A stretch of DNA of 56,101 nt from Alphaproteobacteria bacterium (GTDB taxonomy: Bacteria > Pseudomonadota > Alphaproteobacteria > Thalassobaculales > Thalassobaculaceae). This document shows, in pieces, positions 15,930 through 24,507 of the stretch; the stretch's first letter is position 1, and each line of letters begins with the position of its first letter. A program made the position numbers and the translations under genes. The stretch spans positions 1 through 56,101 of the forward strand of contig JABMNR010000138.1 in assembly GCA_013203465.1 (NCBI GenBank), written 5' to 3'. A model generated the notes under the pieces. The model was not told where the DNA came from and did no database searches. It was given only the letters and a program-made list of their open reading frames with translations.

Positions 15930-16716
15930 AGCGGTTCTCCCGGAAAAAATCGACCATGGCGTCAACCAAGGCTTGGGGCTGCTCGATGCAGGGCAGGTGG
16001 CCGCACTGGTCGAGTTCGACGAACCGCGCGCCGGGGATCGAGGCGGCCAGGGCGCGCACGACCTCGGGCGGGGTGGCGCCGTCCTGAGCCCCGCCGACGC
16101 ACAGGGTCGGAACCGAAATGCGGGCGGCGTCGGCGCGCAAATCGGCGTCGCGGATCGCCGCGCAACAGGCCAGATAGCCGTCGAGCGGGGTGCGGATCAG
16201 CAGGTTGCGCCAAGCGGCGGTCTCCGCCGGCTTGCCGGAGCGGAAGGCCGGAGCGAACCAGCGCTCCAGAATTCCATCGGCGGCCGCGTCGAGGCCGTGC
16301 TTTCCGATGCCGTCGATCCTTTCCTGCCACATCTCCGGTGTGCCGATCTTCGAGGCGGTGTCGCACAGCACCAAGCCGCGCACACGGTCAGGGTGATCCT
16401 TGATGAGTTGCTGAGCGATCAGGCCGCCGATCGACAGCCCGCACAGCAAGGTCTCGCGGATACCGAGATGATCGAGCAGCCCGGCCAGATCGGCGGCCAG
16501 CCTCGTGATCGTGACCTCGGCGGCACCCCGGTCGGTCAGGCCATGGCCACGTGTGTCGTAGCGGACGCAGCGGAACCGGTCCGATAACCGCGCGATCACG
16601 GCGTCCCAGGTTCGGAGATCGGTACCAAGGGAATTGGAGAACACCAGAGCGGGCGCGTTCGGTGGTCCTTCGACGGCGACGTGTATGGTGATGTCGTCGA
16701 CGGTGGCGGCATGCAT
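15919..16716 (-). CDS. pcaD: 3-oxoadipate enol-lactonase
   Basis: 265 residues, alpha/beta hydrolase fold. Nucleophile Ser in LLCGLSIGGLIAQ, acid Asp in GGAQDGATPP, and His in DQCGHLPCIEQP; the N-terminal SNSLGTDLRTWD oxyanion motif is typical of PcaD. It hydrolyses 3-oxoadipate enol-lactone to 3-oxoadipate. GGAG precedes the ATG at 16716; a GTG at 16737 is less likely. It starts the pcaD-pcaC-dehydrogenase operon and is divergent from the ABC transporter, sharing a 163-base promoter region. Confidence 0.95.
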   Translation of the reverse strand: MHAATVDDITIHVAVEGPPNAPALVFSNSLGTDLRTWDAVIARLSDRFRCVRYDTRGHGLTDRGAAEVTITRLAADLAGLLDHLGIRETLLCGLSIGGLIAQQLIKDHPDRVRGLVLCDTASKIGTPEMWQERIDGIGKHGLDAAADGILERWFAPAFRSGKPAETAAWRNLLIRTPLDGYLACCAAIRDADLRADAARISVPTLCVGGAQDGATPPEVVRALAASIPGARFVELDQCGHLPCIEQPQALVDAMVDFFRENRFVR

Positions 16717-16879
16717 GGGAGGCTCCGGGAGCGTCACGAGGGGAGAACATTAAGCCGGTCAGTCGTCCCGACATGCAAGCCGTGGCCGGGCGCGCGGAAA
16801 TCTGCATGATAGCGGCCACGGCCAGCATGACTGGGACAGCATGCCGACAACAGAATTGGGACTCGGGAGGATTTGTATC
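16717..16879. promoter_or_regulatory. Divergent promoter region between pcaDC and the ABC importer
   Basis: 163 bases with two outward transcription units. No operator could be assigned with confidence. The shared region is the reason to infer that importer and catabolic genes respond to the same regulator. Confidence 0.45.
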
Positions 16880-17920
16880 ATGATCGACAGACTGTTTTCA
16901 CGGCGTCGTGTGGCGCATCTTTTGGGTGCGGCACTGTTCGCGGCGGCGGGTGCCACGGCCACGGCGCAGGCCGCGGAGAAGGTGACCATCGGCGCGTTGC
17001 GCTTCACCTCATCGGCGCCGTTGTTCGTCGCCTTCGAGCGCGGCTATTTCGCCGATGAGGGATTGGACGCCGAGTTCAGCTTCTTTCAGGCGGCACAGCC
17101 GGTGGCGGTCGCCATCGCCTCGGGCGACGTGGATTTCGGTGTGACGGCCTTGACCGGCGGCTTCTTCAATCTGGCGTCCAAGGGGGCGTTGAAAGTGATC
17201 GGCGGTCATTTCCACGAGGAGAAGGGGTATGACGGCTCGGCTATTCTCGTCTCCAACAAGGCGTACGAGGCCGGTTTCACCTCGGTCGACAAATTTCCGG
17301 GCCATTCGCTGGGCATGACCCAGGTCGGTTCGTCGTTCCACTATATGGCCGGCCGAATTGCCGAAGCCAAGGGCTTTCCACTCTCCGACATTACCCTGCT
17401 GCCACTACAGAAGGTCGGCGCGATCATCGCCGCGCTGAAGTCCGGGCAGGTCGATAGCATGATCATCGTGCCGCATATCGCTCGTCCGCTGGACCGCGGC
17501 GGCGCGGCCAAGATCATCGGTTGGGTGTACGACTACGCGCCGTACCAAGTGACCACGCTGTTCACCTCGACCAACAACACCGAGAGCAAGCCGGAGTTGG
17601 TGAAACGGTTCGTGAAGGCCTATCAGCGCGGTATCGCCGATTATCGGGCGGTCATGCTCAACCAGGCCAAGGACCCGGCGGCGACCGAGGAGATGACCAA
17701 GCTGATCCATAAATACGTCTATGCCGACCGGCCATACGAGAAGGCGGCGCCATCGATCAAGGCGGGGGCGATCTACGTCAACGAGAACGCCCGGCTCGAT
17801 GTTGGCGATGTCAAGGCGCAGCTCGAATGGTTCCAGGCCCAGGGCTTTGTACCCGGCGGGTTCGACTATCGGGCGATCGTCGACACCTCGTTTGTCGAGG
17901 CTTACAACTTGCCGAAATGA
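16880..17920 (+). CDS. ABC transporter substrate-binding protein (SsuA/TauA/THI5-like)
   Basis: 346 residues. A signal peptide (RRRVAHLLGAALFAAAGATA, cleavage near AQA-AE at about residue 33) sends it to the periplasm. The mature part has the NMT1/SsuA-like two-lobe fold (ITIGALRF-type first strand, VTALTGGFFNLASKG and LPLQKVGAIIAALKSGQVD). Family members bind sulfonates, nitrate, aromatic acids or thiamine precursors. Lying back-to-back with pcaDC, an aromatic or quinate-like acid is the most economical guess. ATG at 16880 is preceded by GGGAGG. First gene of a three-gene importer. Confidence 0.9.
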   Translation: MIDRLFSRRRVAHLLGAALFAAAGATATAQAAEKVTIGALRFTSSAPLFVAFERGYFADEGLDAEFSFFQAAQPVAVAIASGDVDFGVTALTGGFFNLASKGALKVIGGHFHEEKGYDGSAILVSNKAYEAGFTSVDKFPGHSLGMTQVGSSFHYMAGRIAEAKGFPLSDITLLPLQKVGAIIAALKSGQVDSMIIVPHIARPLDRGGAAKIIGWVYDYAPYQVTTLFTSTNNTESKPELVKRFVKAYQRGIADYRAVMLNQAKDPAATEEMTKLIHKYVYADRPYEKAAPSIKAGAIYVNENARLDVGDVKAQLEWFQAQGFVPGGFDYRAIVDTSFVEAYNLPK

Positions 17921-17966
17921 TGAGCCGGGCCGGTCTTTCGAGACTGGCCCAATCCAAGGGTTTTTG

Positions 17967-18734
17967 ATGGAACTTCGGCTCGACGGCATCACGCATCGTT
18001 ACGGTGCTGTGACGGTATTGGACGGTATCGACCTCGCGGTTGGCAGCGGCCAAGTCGTCTGTCTGGTCGGCCCGTCCGGCTGCGGCAAGTCGACCCTGTT
18101 GCGGATTATCGGTGGGTTGGAGATGCCGACCGGTGGTGCCGTTCATCTGATGGGCGAGCCGCCGGAAGGGTGTTTCAACCCGCTGACCTACGTATTTCAG
18201 GACTTCGCGCTGCTGCCCTGGCGCACGGCGGCGGACAACGTCTCATTGGTGCTGGAGGATCATCCGCTGTCGGCTGAGGCCCGATCGGCGGTCGTCGCCG
18301 ACGTGCTGGCACGAACCAAACTCACCGATTTCGCCAATGCCTGGCCAAGGCAGTTGTCCGGCGGCATGAAACAGCGGGTGGCGCTTGCCCGCGCGCTCGC
18401 GGTGCGGCCGGCGGTGATGCTGATGGATGAGCCGCTCTCGGCCCTCGACAGCCAGACCCGAGAGCTTCTGATGGAGGATCTGATCGGGTTGTGGGAGCGG
18501 GAACGTTTCACCGCGGTCTACGTCACTCACAATCTTCTTGAGGCCGTGCGGCTTGGCCATCGGGTTGTCGTGCTGTCCCGGCGCCCCGGCCGGATTAGCG
18601 AGCAGATGACGATCGATACGCCGCTGGCCGAGCGCGACATGGCGGATCCAATTCTCCTCGCCAAGGCCGAACGGCTGTGGGTCGCCATGCGAGACGAGGC
18701 GGCGGCCGCCGATCGGGAACTGCTGCATGTCTGA
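17967..18734 (+). CDS. ABC transporter ATP-binding protein (SsuB/TauB-like)
   Basis: 255 residues. Walker A GPSGCGKST, Q-loop in YVFQDFALLPWR, signature LSGGMKQRVALARAL, Walker B VMLMDEPLSALD and H-loop YVTHNLLEA are all present, so it should hydrolyse ATP to power import. It is of the nitrate/sulfonate/taurine subfamily. ATG at 17967; a longer open frame upstream overlaps the binding-protein gene and is rejected. It overlaps the permease start by eight bases. Confidence 0.95.
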   Translation: MELRLDGITHRYGAVTVLDGIDLAVGSGQVVCLVGPSGCGKSTLLRIIGGLEMPTGGAVHLMGEPPEGCFNPLTYVFQDFALLPWRTAADNVSLVLEDHPLSAEARSAVVADVLARTKLTDFANAWPRQLSGGMKQRVALARALAVRPAVMLMDEPLSALDSQTRELLMEDLIGLWERERFTAVYVTHNLLEAVRLGHRVVVLSRRPGRISEQMTIDTPLAERDMADPILLAKAERLWVAMRDEAAAADRELLHV

Positions 18735-19518
18735 GGTGCGCCCGGTTCCGTTTCGCGGTGGCGGCTTCCGGCCGCGATCGATCGGCGTGGTCGGCCCGAT
18801 CGTGTTCGTGGTGCTGATCAGCGCCTGGGAGGCGGCGTCGCGTCTTGGGCTGATCACCCCGCTGGTGCTGCCGGCTCCGTCCGAGGCGGCGGCGGCGTTC
18901 TGGGAATTGCTGGAGACCGGACGGCTGTGGCTGCATCTGTCGGCATCGTTGCAGCGGCTCGTGGTCGGCTGGACGTTGGGAACGCTGGTGGGGGTGTCGG
19001 CCGGGTTCGCGATCGGGTTGTTCTCGCTGGCCAGGGCGGGATTGATGCCGGTGGTCTCGGCGCTGTTCCCGATCCCCAAGATCGCGCTGTTGCCGCTGTT
19101 CATCATCTGGTTCGGCATCGGTGAGGGTTCGAAGGTCGCCACCCTGTTCTTCGGCACGTTCTTCCCGACGGTGATCGCCACCTATGCCGGGGTCGACGGG
19201 GTTGACCGCACATTGATCCGCATGGGTCAGTCGTTTGGGCTGACATGGTGGTCGATCGTGCGCAAGATCGTCCTGCCGGGGGCGTTGCCGGCGATCCTCT
19301 CGGGGTTTCGCATCTCGGCATCGATCGCGATCATCCTGCTGGTCGCCGCCGAGATGATCGGCGCCGAGTTCGGCATTGGCGCCTATGTCCTGTTGGCCGG
19401 GAACCTGATGGCCACGGACCAGTTGATCGCCGGGGTGGCGATGCTGTCGGTGATGGGACTGACCGTGGGGTTCCTGATCAGTCGGGCCGAGCGGTTGCTG
19501 CTACGCTGGCGCGGGTAG
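18727..19518 (+). CDS. ABC transporter permease (SsuC/TauC-like)
   Basis: 263 residues with six hydrophobic segments. The EAA loop is visible as IRMGQSFGLTWWSIVRKIVLPGALPAIL (residues about 160-186). It forms the inner-membrane channel of the importer with the ATPase encoded upstream. Its 3' end overlaps the convergent racemase gene by 18 bases. Confidence 0.93.
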   Translation: MSEVRPVPFRGGGFRPRSIGVVGPIVFVVLISAWEAASRLGLITPLVLPAPSEAAAAFWELLETGRLWLHLSASLQRLVVGWTLGTLVGVSAGFAIGLFSLARAGLMPVVSALFPIPKIALLPLFIIWFGIGEGSKVATLFFGTFFPTVIATYAGVDGVDRTLIRMGQSFGLTWWSIVRKIVLPGALPAILSGFRISASIAIILLVAAEMIGAEFGIGAYVLLAGNLMATDQLIAGVAMLSVMGLTVGFLISRAERLLLRWRG

Positions 19519-20235
19519 CGGCCGGGGATAACGCCGAGGCCGCATGCCGTCGTGCAGCCAATGCACCAACGTGTTGATATCGAACACCGGCAGGCCGAAG
19601 CGGTCGGCGATGTCGGTCGAGAACGGGGCGAGGTTGGTGCACTCGCTGACAATCGCGCCGATGCTCGGGGTTTGCGCGATCAACCGCTCGGCGGCGGCCA
19701 GCGCGTCCGCCCGCAGCACCTCGAACGGCACGGTGTCGTCGCCTTCGAGGATCGACCGGACGAAGCGCGAGGAGGCGCCGATGCCCTCGACCGGGGTATC
19801 GGCTGGCACCCCCGCGTCTTCGAGATACGCACCGATCAGCGCGTCACCGTCGAAGGTCAGGACGCCGACGCGGCGGCCCTCAGGAATCAACCGTTGGGCC
19901 AGCGGCACCTGCAGCAGCGCCGAGGTGGCGACCGGTATGCCAAGCGCCTCGACAAGCGCGTCCTGGAACACCGACAGAAACCCGCAGGTGGTGGTGATGC
20001 CGGCCACCCCTTCGGCGGCCAACTCGTGCCCCGCCGCGATGAACGGCTCCAGCAGCGCCTTGTCGTGCAGGCCGGTGACCCGCACGGGCCTGGCGTCCTC
20101 AATCACCCGATAGCGCACCGGAAACGGAAAGGTCTCGGGGTTGCCGATGTCGCCGGGCCAGCGGCGGAAGCGGGTGTTCAGCATCAGGATGCCGATGGTC
20201 ACCTCATTCCCGTCCTCGCCTGGATGATTCGTCAT
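19501..20235 (-). CDS. Aspartate/glutamate racemase family protein
   Basis: 244 residues. Two catalytic-type cysteines are in conserved settings: Cys in GITTTCGFLSVFQ and Cys in IVSECTNLAPFS, with a Rossmann-like two-domain arrangement, as in Asp/Glu/hydantoin racemases and arylmalonate decarboxylase-like proteins. The exact substrate is unknown. The ATG at 20235 lies one base after the flavodoxin-like gene's stop, so both are cotranscribed. The gene end overlaps the ABC permease on the other strand. Confidence 0.85.
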   Translation of the reverse strand: MTNHPGEDGNEVTIGILMLNTRFRRWPGDIGNPETFPFPVRYRVIEDARPVRVTGLHDKALLEPFIAAGHELAAEGVAGITTTCGFLSVFQDALVEALGIPVATSALLQVPLAQRLIPEGRRVGVLTFDGDALIGAYLEDAGVPADTPVEGIGASSRFVRSILEGDDTVPFEVLRADALAAAERLIAQTPSIGAIVSECTNLAPFSTDIADRFGLPVFDINTLVHWLHDGMRPRRYPRPLPAPA

Positions 20236-20236
20236 C

Positions 20237-20704
20237 TCAGAACACCCCCGCTTCCAGACCGGCCGCGACCAGCATACCCAGCTCCTCGCATTGGCCGACG
20301 AACGCCTCGTCGAAGCCGCCACGGCAGATCAACGGTTCACGCACCGCCTTCCAGCGCAGTCCAGTGATTATCGTCTCGACCCCGCGCCGGGTGCCGGTGC
20401 CGTCCATCCCAGCGCGGATGTAGAGCGCGTAGGGCAAGCCCTGGGTGTCTTCCAGGCAGGGGTAGTAGCTGCGATCGAAGAAATCCTTTAGGGCACCGCT
20501 CATGTAACCGAGGTTCTCAGTGGTGCCGAGAATCACCGCGTCGGCGGCTTTCACGTCGTCCGGACCGGCCTCGAACGGGGACTTGGAAACCAGCTCGACG
20601 CCGCTGATGTCCTGGTGCCGCGCGCCGGCCACCACGGCATCACGCAGGCGCGCCGTGTTGGGCGAGGGGGCATGGGCGACGATCAGAAGGCGCTTCACGG
20701 CCAC
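20237..20704 (-). CDS. Flavodoxin-like NAD(P)H-dependent oxidoreductase
   Basis: 155 residues. KRLLIVAHAPSPNTARLRDA is the FMN phosphate-binding loop of flavodoxin-fold proteins; ILGTTENLGYMSGALKDFFDR is the second flavin-binding loop (WrbA/flavodoxin-like). It likely reduces quinones or other acceptors with FMN. GTG at 20704 has GAGGA at good spacing; another GTG lies at 20698. Upstream partner of the racemase gene in a two-gene operon, divergent from the rRNA methyltransferase. Confidence 0.85.
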   Translation of the reverse strand: MAVKRLLIVAHAPSPNTARLRDAVVAGARHQDISGVELVSKSPFEAGPDDVKAADAVILGTTENLGYMSGALKDFFDRSYYPCLEDTQGLPYALYIRAGMDGTGTRRGVETIITGLRWKAVREPLICRGGFDEAFVGQCEELGMLVAAGLEAGVF

Positions 20705-20832
20705 CGGTATTCCTCTTCGCTGTTGACGGATCGGTTCAAAGCCGCGTCCGCTTGTGGCACAACGCGGCTTCCCGGCCGGGCATCTTCGACGCCGCGCGCC
20801 GGACGAGCAACCCATCGCGGGGGGAGGACGGC

Positions 20833-21765
20833 GTGCCGAACGGCCCGCATCACGGCATCGACACGACGGGCACCACCACCTTGGTGGCGCGGCCATGGCC
20901 GGATTATGCGCTGCTGGACAGTGGTGGCGGTCGTAAGCTGGAGCGGTTGGGCGGCCGTGTGCTCGACCGGCCCGACAGCCAGGCGTTGTGGCGCCGGTCC
21001 CTGGACCCGGCCGCATGGGCGCAGGCGGATGCCACGTTCGTCTCCGGAAGCGGGGCCGGCGGTGACGAGGACGGCAAGGGCCGGTGGGAGTTGCGCCGCG
21101 AGGGCGTCGACCGGCCCTGGGCCGTACGCTATGGCGCGGCCACGGTGGAAGCTCAGCTTACCGGCTTCCGGCATCTCGGCATCTTTCCCGAGCAGCGGGT
21201 GCATTGGGATCACGCGGTGGCCGCGATCGAACGGCGGGCGGCGGATGTCTCGCTGCTGAACCTGTTCGGTTATACCGGCATGGCCTCGCTGCTGCCGGCG
21301 GCGGCGGGGGCGTCGGTCACCCATGTTGACGCCTCGAAAAAAGCGATCAGCTGGGCGCGCGCCAACCAAGAGCGCTCGGGCCTGAGCGACAAGCCGATCC
21401 GTTGGCTCTGTGATGACGCGGCCCGGTTCGTCGCCCGTGAGGTCCGGCGCGGCAACCGCTACGACGCGATCGTGCTCGACCCGCCAAAATACGGCCGTGG
21501 CCCGAAGAACGAAATCTGGCGGCTGGAGGAACAACTGCCGGCGTTACTGAACGATTGCCGGGCGTTACTGGACCGAAAATCGGCGTTCCTGACGCTAACC
21601 ATCTACGCCACGCATCTCTCGGTGCTCACGTTGGTCCGGCTGGTAGAGGACGCGTTTGCCGATCTGGAGGGCGATATCGCGTTTGGTGAGATGGCGTTGG
21701 CCGAGGCGGACAGCGGGCGTCTGCTGCCGACCTCGCTCTATGTCCGGTGGAGCCGTGATGACTGA
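20833..21765 (+). CDS. Class I SAM-dependent methyltransferase, RlmI/RlmK-like
   Basis: 310 residues. The methyltransferase core has motif I LLNLFGYTGMASL, acidic residue in VTHVDASKKAISWA, and motif IV VLDPPKYGRGPKNE, the DPP(K/S) signature of 23S rRNA cytosine-5 methyltransferases of the RlmI/YccW group. The PUA domain usual in RlmI is not obvious; the first 90 residues are a different N-terminal region. GTG at 20833 is preceded by GGGGAGG. Its stop overlaps the start of the SpoU methyltransferase gene. Confidence 0.88.
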   Translation: MPNGPHHGIDTTGTTTLVARPWPDYALLDSGGGRKLERLGGRVLDRPDSQALWRRSLDPAAWAQADATFVSGSGAGGDEDGKGRWELRREGVDRPWAVRYGAATVEAQLTGFRHLGIFPEQRVHWDHAVAAIERRAADVSLLNLFGYTGMASLLPAAAGASVTHVDASKKAISWARANQERSGLSDKPIRWLCDDAARFVAREVRRGNRYDAIVLDPPKYGRGPKNEIWRLEEQLPALLNDCRALLDRKSAFLTLTIYATHLSVLTLVRLVEDAFADLEGDIAFGEMALAEADSGRLLPTSLYVRWSRDD

Positions 21766-22567
21766 TGTGGTGATCACCAGTGCCGGCAACACCGAGATCA
21801 AGGCGATCCGGGCGCTCGCCACCAAGAAGGGGCGGAGCCAGCGGAACGCGTTTCTGTCCGAGGGGTTGCGCCATGTGGTGGAGGCGGCGCGCGCCGGGTG
21901 GCGGATCAAGCGTCTGGTGTTGGCCGAGGGGCACGCGGCCTCGCCGTTGCTAGACGAAGTGCGGCAAGCCTGTCTCGGCGAGGGTGGCCGGGTGCTGACG
22001 GTCACCGATGAGCTGATGACCCGGGTCGCCCGGCGCGACAACGCGCAGTCGGTGATCGCGGTGATCGAACAGCGCTGGGCCGCCCTCGATCAAGTTAAGG
22101 CCGAACAACGGGCGTTGTGGCTAGCGCTGGAGGAGGTGCGTGATCCGGGCAATCTGGGCTCGATCCTGCGCACCGCCGATGCCTTCGCCGTCAAGGGCGT
22201 GATCCTGATCGGCAACACGGTTGATCCATTCTCGGTGGAGGCGGTGCGGGCGTCCATGGGCGCGATCGTCAACGTGCCGTTGACCCCGGTCGAGCGCGAC
22301 GCGTTCCTAACGTGGCGATTGGGATGGACCGGGCGGATGATCGCGACCCATCTCGACGGCACGGCGGGGCCGGAAGGGCTGCGCGGCGCGGCGCCGACGA
22401 TTCTGGTCATGGGTAACGAGCAGAGCGGGATCAGCGACACCATGGCGGCGGCCTGCGACACCCTGGTGCGGATTCCGATGCGGCCGGGGGCCGATTCACT
22501 CAACCTCGCGGCGGCGACGGCGATCATGGTGCACGCGCTATGGCCGGGCGGGGGTGCGGGTCAGTAG
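21758..22567 (+). CDS. SpoU/TrmH family RNA 2'-O-methyltransferase
   Basis: 269 residues. An N-terminal substrate-binding domain (about 1-100) is followed by the SPOUT knot: LEEVRDPGNLGSILRTADAF (motif 1), ILVMGNEQSGIS (motif 2) and VRIPMRPGADSLNLAAATAI (motif 3). It should methylate a ribose in rRNA or tRNA; the length and N-terminal domain resemble RlmB/TsnR-like members. Overlaps the upstream methyltransferase and the convergent MBL gene (by seven bases). Confidence 0.93.
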   Translation: MTDVVITSAGNTEIKAIRALATKKGRSQRNAFLSEGLRHVVEAARAGWRIKRLVLAEGHAASPLLDEVRQACLGEGGRVLTVTDELMTRVARRDNAQSVIAVIEQRWAALDQVKAEQRALWLALEEVRDPGNLGSILRTADAFAVKGVILIGNTVDPFSVEAVRASMGAIVNVPLTPVERDAFLTWRLGWTGRMIATHLDGTAGPEGLRGAAPTILVMGNEQSGISDTMAAACDTLVRIPMRPGADSLNLAAATAIMVHALWPGGGAGQ

Positions 22568-23430
22568 CCGATCACCCCATCGCGATAGCGTACCGACCGC
22601 GCCGCCACATCGATCGTCATCAGATCCTCGCCGACCAGGATCGGCCCCGCGAAATCCGCCCGTACCTCGGCCAGCAGCGCGTACTTGTCGAACCGGGTCG
22701 GCACGAAATGGGTCAACGCCAACGCGCTCACCCCGGCCTCCGCCGCGACCTTGCCGACCTCCGAGGACAGGGTGTGATAACCGGCGACGGCGGCGACCGT
22801 CTCGGCCGAACGCACGCCCGGCACCGGCTGCATCTCGGCGTGCACGAAGCATTCATGCAGCAACAGATCGGCGCCCCGCGCCGCCTCGATCAACGCCGGG
22901 CAGTAACGGGTATCACCGCTGATCGCCAGTTTGCGGCCCGCCTGCTCGACGATGAAGCCGAGGGCATAGGGGATCGGTTGGTGATCCACCTGAACGGCCC
23001 GCAAGGTGGTGGTGCCGAGGTTGGTGCTCCAGCCATCCTCGATCTCCTCGACCTCGACGGTGAGCGCAATGGTCGAAGGCCGGCGTTCGTGCGCGATGCG
23101 CAATTCCCGTTCCTCGCGCCACAGCGCCATGGTCGCGTCGACAAAGGCCCGGGTTCCGGGTGGACCGACGATCCGTTGCGGCCGCTCCCGCCCCTGGTGC
23201 CAGGACGAGACGATCAACTGATACAGGTCGATCACATGATCGGAATGCAGATGGGTCAGCAGCACCAGATCGAGCGCGGCGCCCTTGGTCCCGGCGGAGG
23301 CCAGCCGTTGCGTCACGCCCGAGCCGACGTCGATCAACAGCGCCGCGTCATCGGTGCGGACAAGGGCCGCCGGGCCGAACCGGTCGGGGTCGACCTGTGG
23401 ACAACCGGTGCCGAGAAGGGTGAGATGCAT
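22561..23430 (-). CDS. MBL-fold metallo-hydrolase, RNase Z-like
   Basis: 289 residues. Metal site HLHSDHVIDLYQ (HxHxDH), DVGSGVTQRL start, and later ISGDTRYCPALIEAA and ALTHFVPTRF match the RNase Z/arylsulfatase-like beta-lactamase branch. It may process tRNA 3' ends or act as a phosphodiesterase/hydrolase on small molecules; which one cannot be settled from sequence. ATG at 23430 matches the family's LTLLGTGCP opening. Confidence 0.85.
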   Translation of the reverse strand: MHLTLLGTGCPQVDPDRFGPAALVRTDDAALLIDVGSGVTQRLASAGTKGAALDLVLLTHLHSDHVIDLYQLIVSSWHQGRERPQRIVGPPGTRAFVDATMALWREERELRIAHERRPSTIALTVEVEEIEDGWSTNLGTTTLRAVQVDHQPIPYALGFIVEQAGRKLAISGDTRYCPALIEAARGADLLLHECFVHAEMQPVPGVRSAETVAAVAGYHTLSSEVGKVAAEAGVSALALTHFVPTRFDKYALLAEVRADFAGPILVGEDLMTIDVAARSVRYRDGVIGY

Positions 23431-23532
23431 GGCGCGCCGTTCTGTGGTTTGTTGCCGCGATCCTAGCCCCGCCAAGGGCCGACGCAATACCATCGCCGCA
23501 TACCATCCTGGTCGTTTCATTCACGAGCCGTC

Positions 23533-24507
23533 ATGCCCCGCCACCAACACCCATCGCAAAAACGCCAGCGTGGCATCTTCATCGCGCGTGCCGCCGCCGT
23601 TTGGGGCGCCAACCCAGCCGAGGCCGAGCGGCGGATGACCGGCGAGCTGTGGTCGAGCGTGCGGATCAACCCATTGCGCGAGCGGTCGGTCGCGGCGATC
23701 CGGGCCGATTTGGAGGCCATGACGTCGGTCGAGCCGATCGCGTGGTGCCCGGATGCCTTTCACATTACCGGCGACAAACGGGCGGTGACTGAGAGCGCGC
23801 CGCACGCGGCGGGAGAGCTGTATGTGATGAACGCGTCGTCGTTGATCCCGGCGCTGGCGCTCGATCCCAAGCCGGGGGAGGCGATCCTGGATGTCTGTGC
23901 CGCACCCGGTGGTAAATCGGCGCATATCGCGGCGCTGACCGGCAATCAGGCCCGTCTCCATCTCAACGACAGCATAAAGTCACGCCTTAGAAAACTTCAA
24001 GAAGTTACTGATTTATTGAATATTCATGTAACGAATCTAACCGATATTCAGGGTCAGTATCTGGATAAATTCATCGATACGTCCTTCGATCGCATTCTGT
24101 TGGATGCCCAATGCTCCGGTGAGGGAATGGTCGACCTCGGTCGGTCCGATGCGCTGCGCTATTGGGATCTGGAGCGGGTCGAGAAGATGGGCCGCCTGCA
24201 ACAGCGGATGCTGGTGGCGGCGTTCAAACGGCTGCGGCCGGGTGGGGTGCTGGTCTATTCCACCTGCACGATCGCGCCCGAGGAGAACGAGGCACCGGTT
24301 GACCACCTGCTGCGCCACAACTCGAGTGCGGTAGCGGAACCGATCGACATCGCAACTCATGGGGCGATCCAAGGGGCGATGCCTGGATTGGCCAAGTGGG
24401 AGGGGCGCAGCTATCACCCGGACCTCAGGCACGCGCTACGAGTGATGCCGAGCCGGTTCATGGAGGCGTTCTTCGTCTGCCGCATCACCAAGAGGGCCGA
24501 GGCATGA
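23533..24507 (+). CDS. NSUN/RsmB-type RNA cytosine-C5 methyltransferase
   Basis: 324 residues. Motif I DVCAAPGGKSAH (120-131), motif IV LLDAQCSGEGM with Cys194, and motif VI VYSTCTIAPEENE with the nucleophile Cys245. Family consensus at motif IV is PC; here it reads QC, keeping the releasing cysteine. An AT-rich stretch of about 120 bases (about 23962-24085, residues 144-184) contrasts with GC-rich flanks. It should form m5C in rRNA or tRNA. Its stop overlaps the rsmI start as ATGA. Confidence 0.92.
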   Translation: MPRHQHPSQKRQRGIFIARAAAVWGANPAEAERRMTGELWSSVRINPLRERSVAAIRADLEAMTSVEPIAWCPDAFHITGDKRAVTESAPHAAGELYVMNASSLIPALALDPKPGEAILDVCAAPGGKSAHIAALTGNQARLHLNDSIKSRLRKLQEVTDLLNIHVTNLTDIQGQYLDKFIDTSFDRILLDAQCSGEGMVDLGRSDALRYWDLERVEKMGRLQQRMLVAAFKRLRPGGVLVYSTCTIAPEENEAPVDHLLRHNSSAVAEPIDIATHGAIQGAMPGLAKWEGRSYHPDLRHALRVMPSRFMEAFFVCRITKRAEA

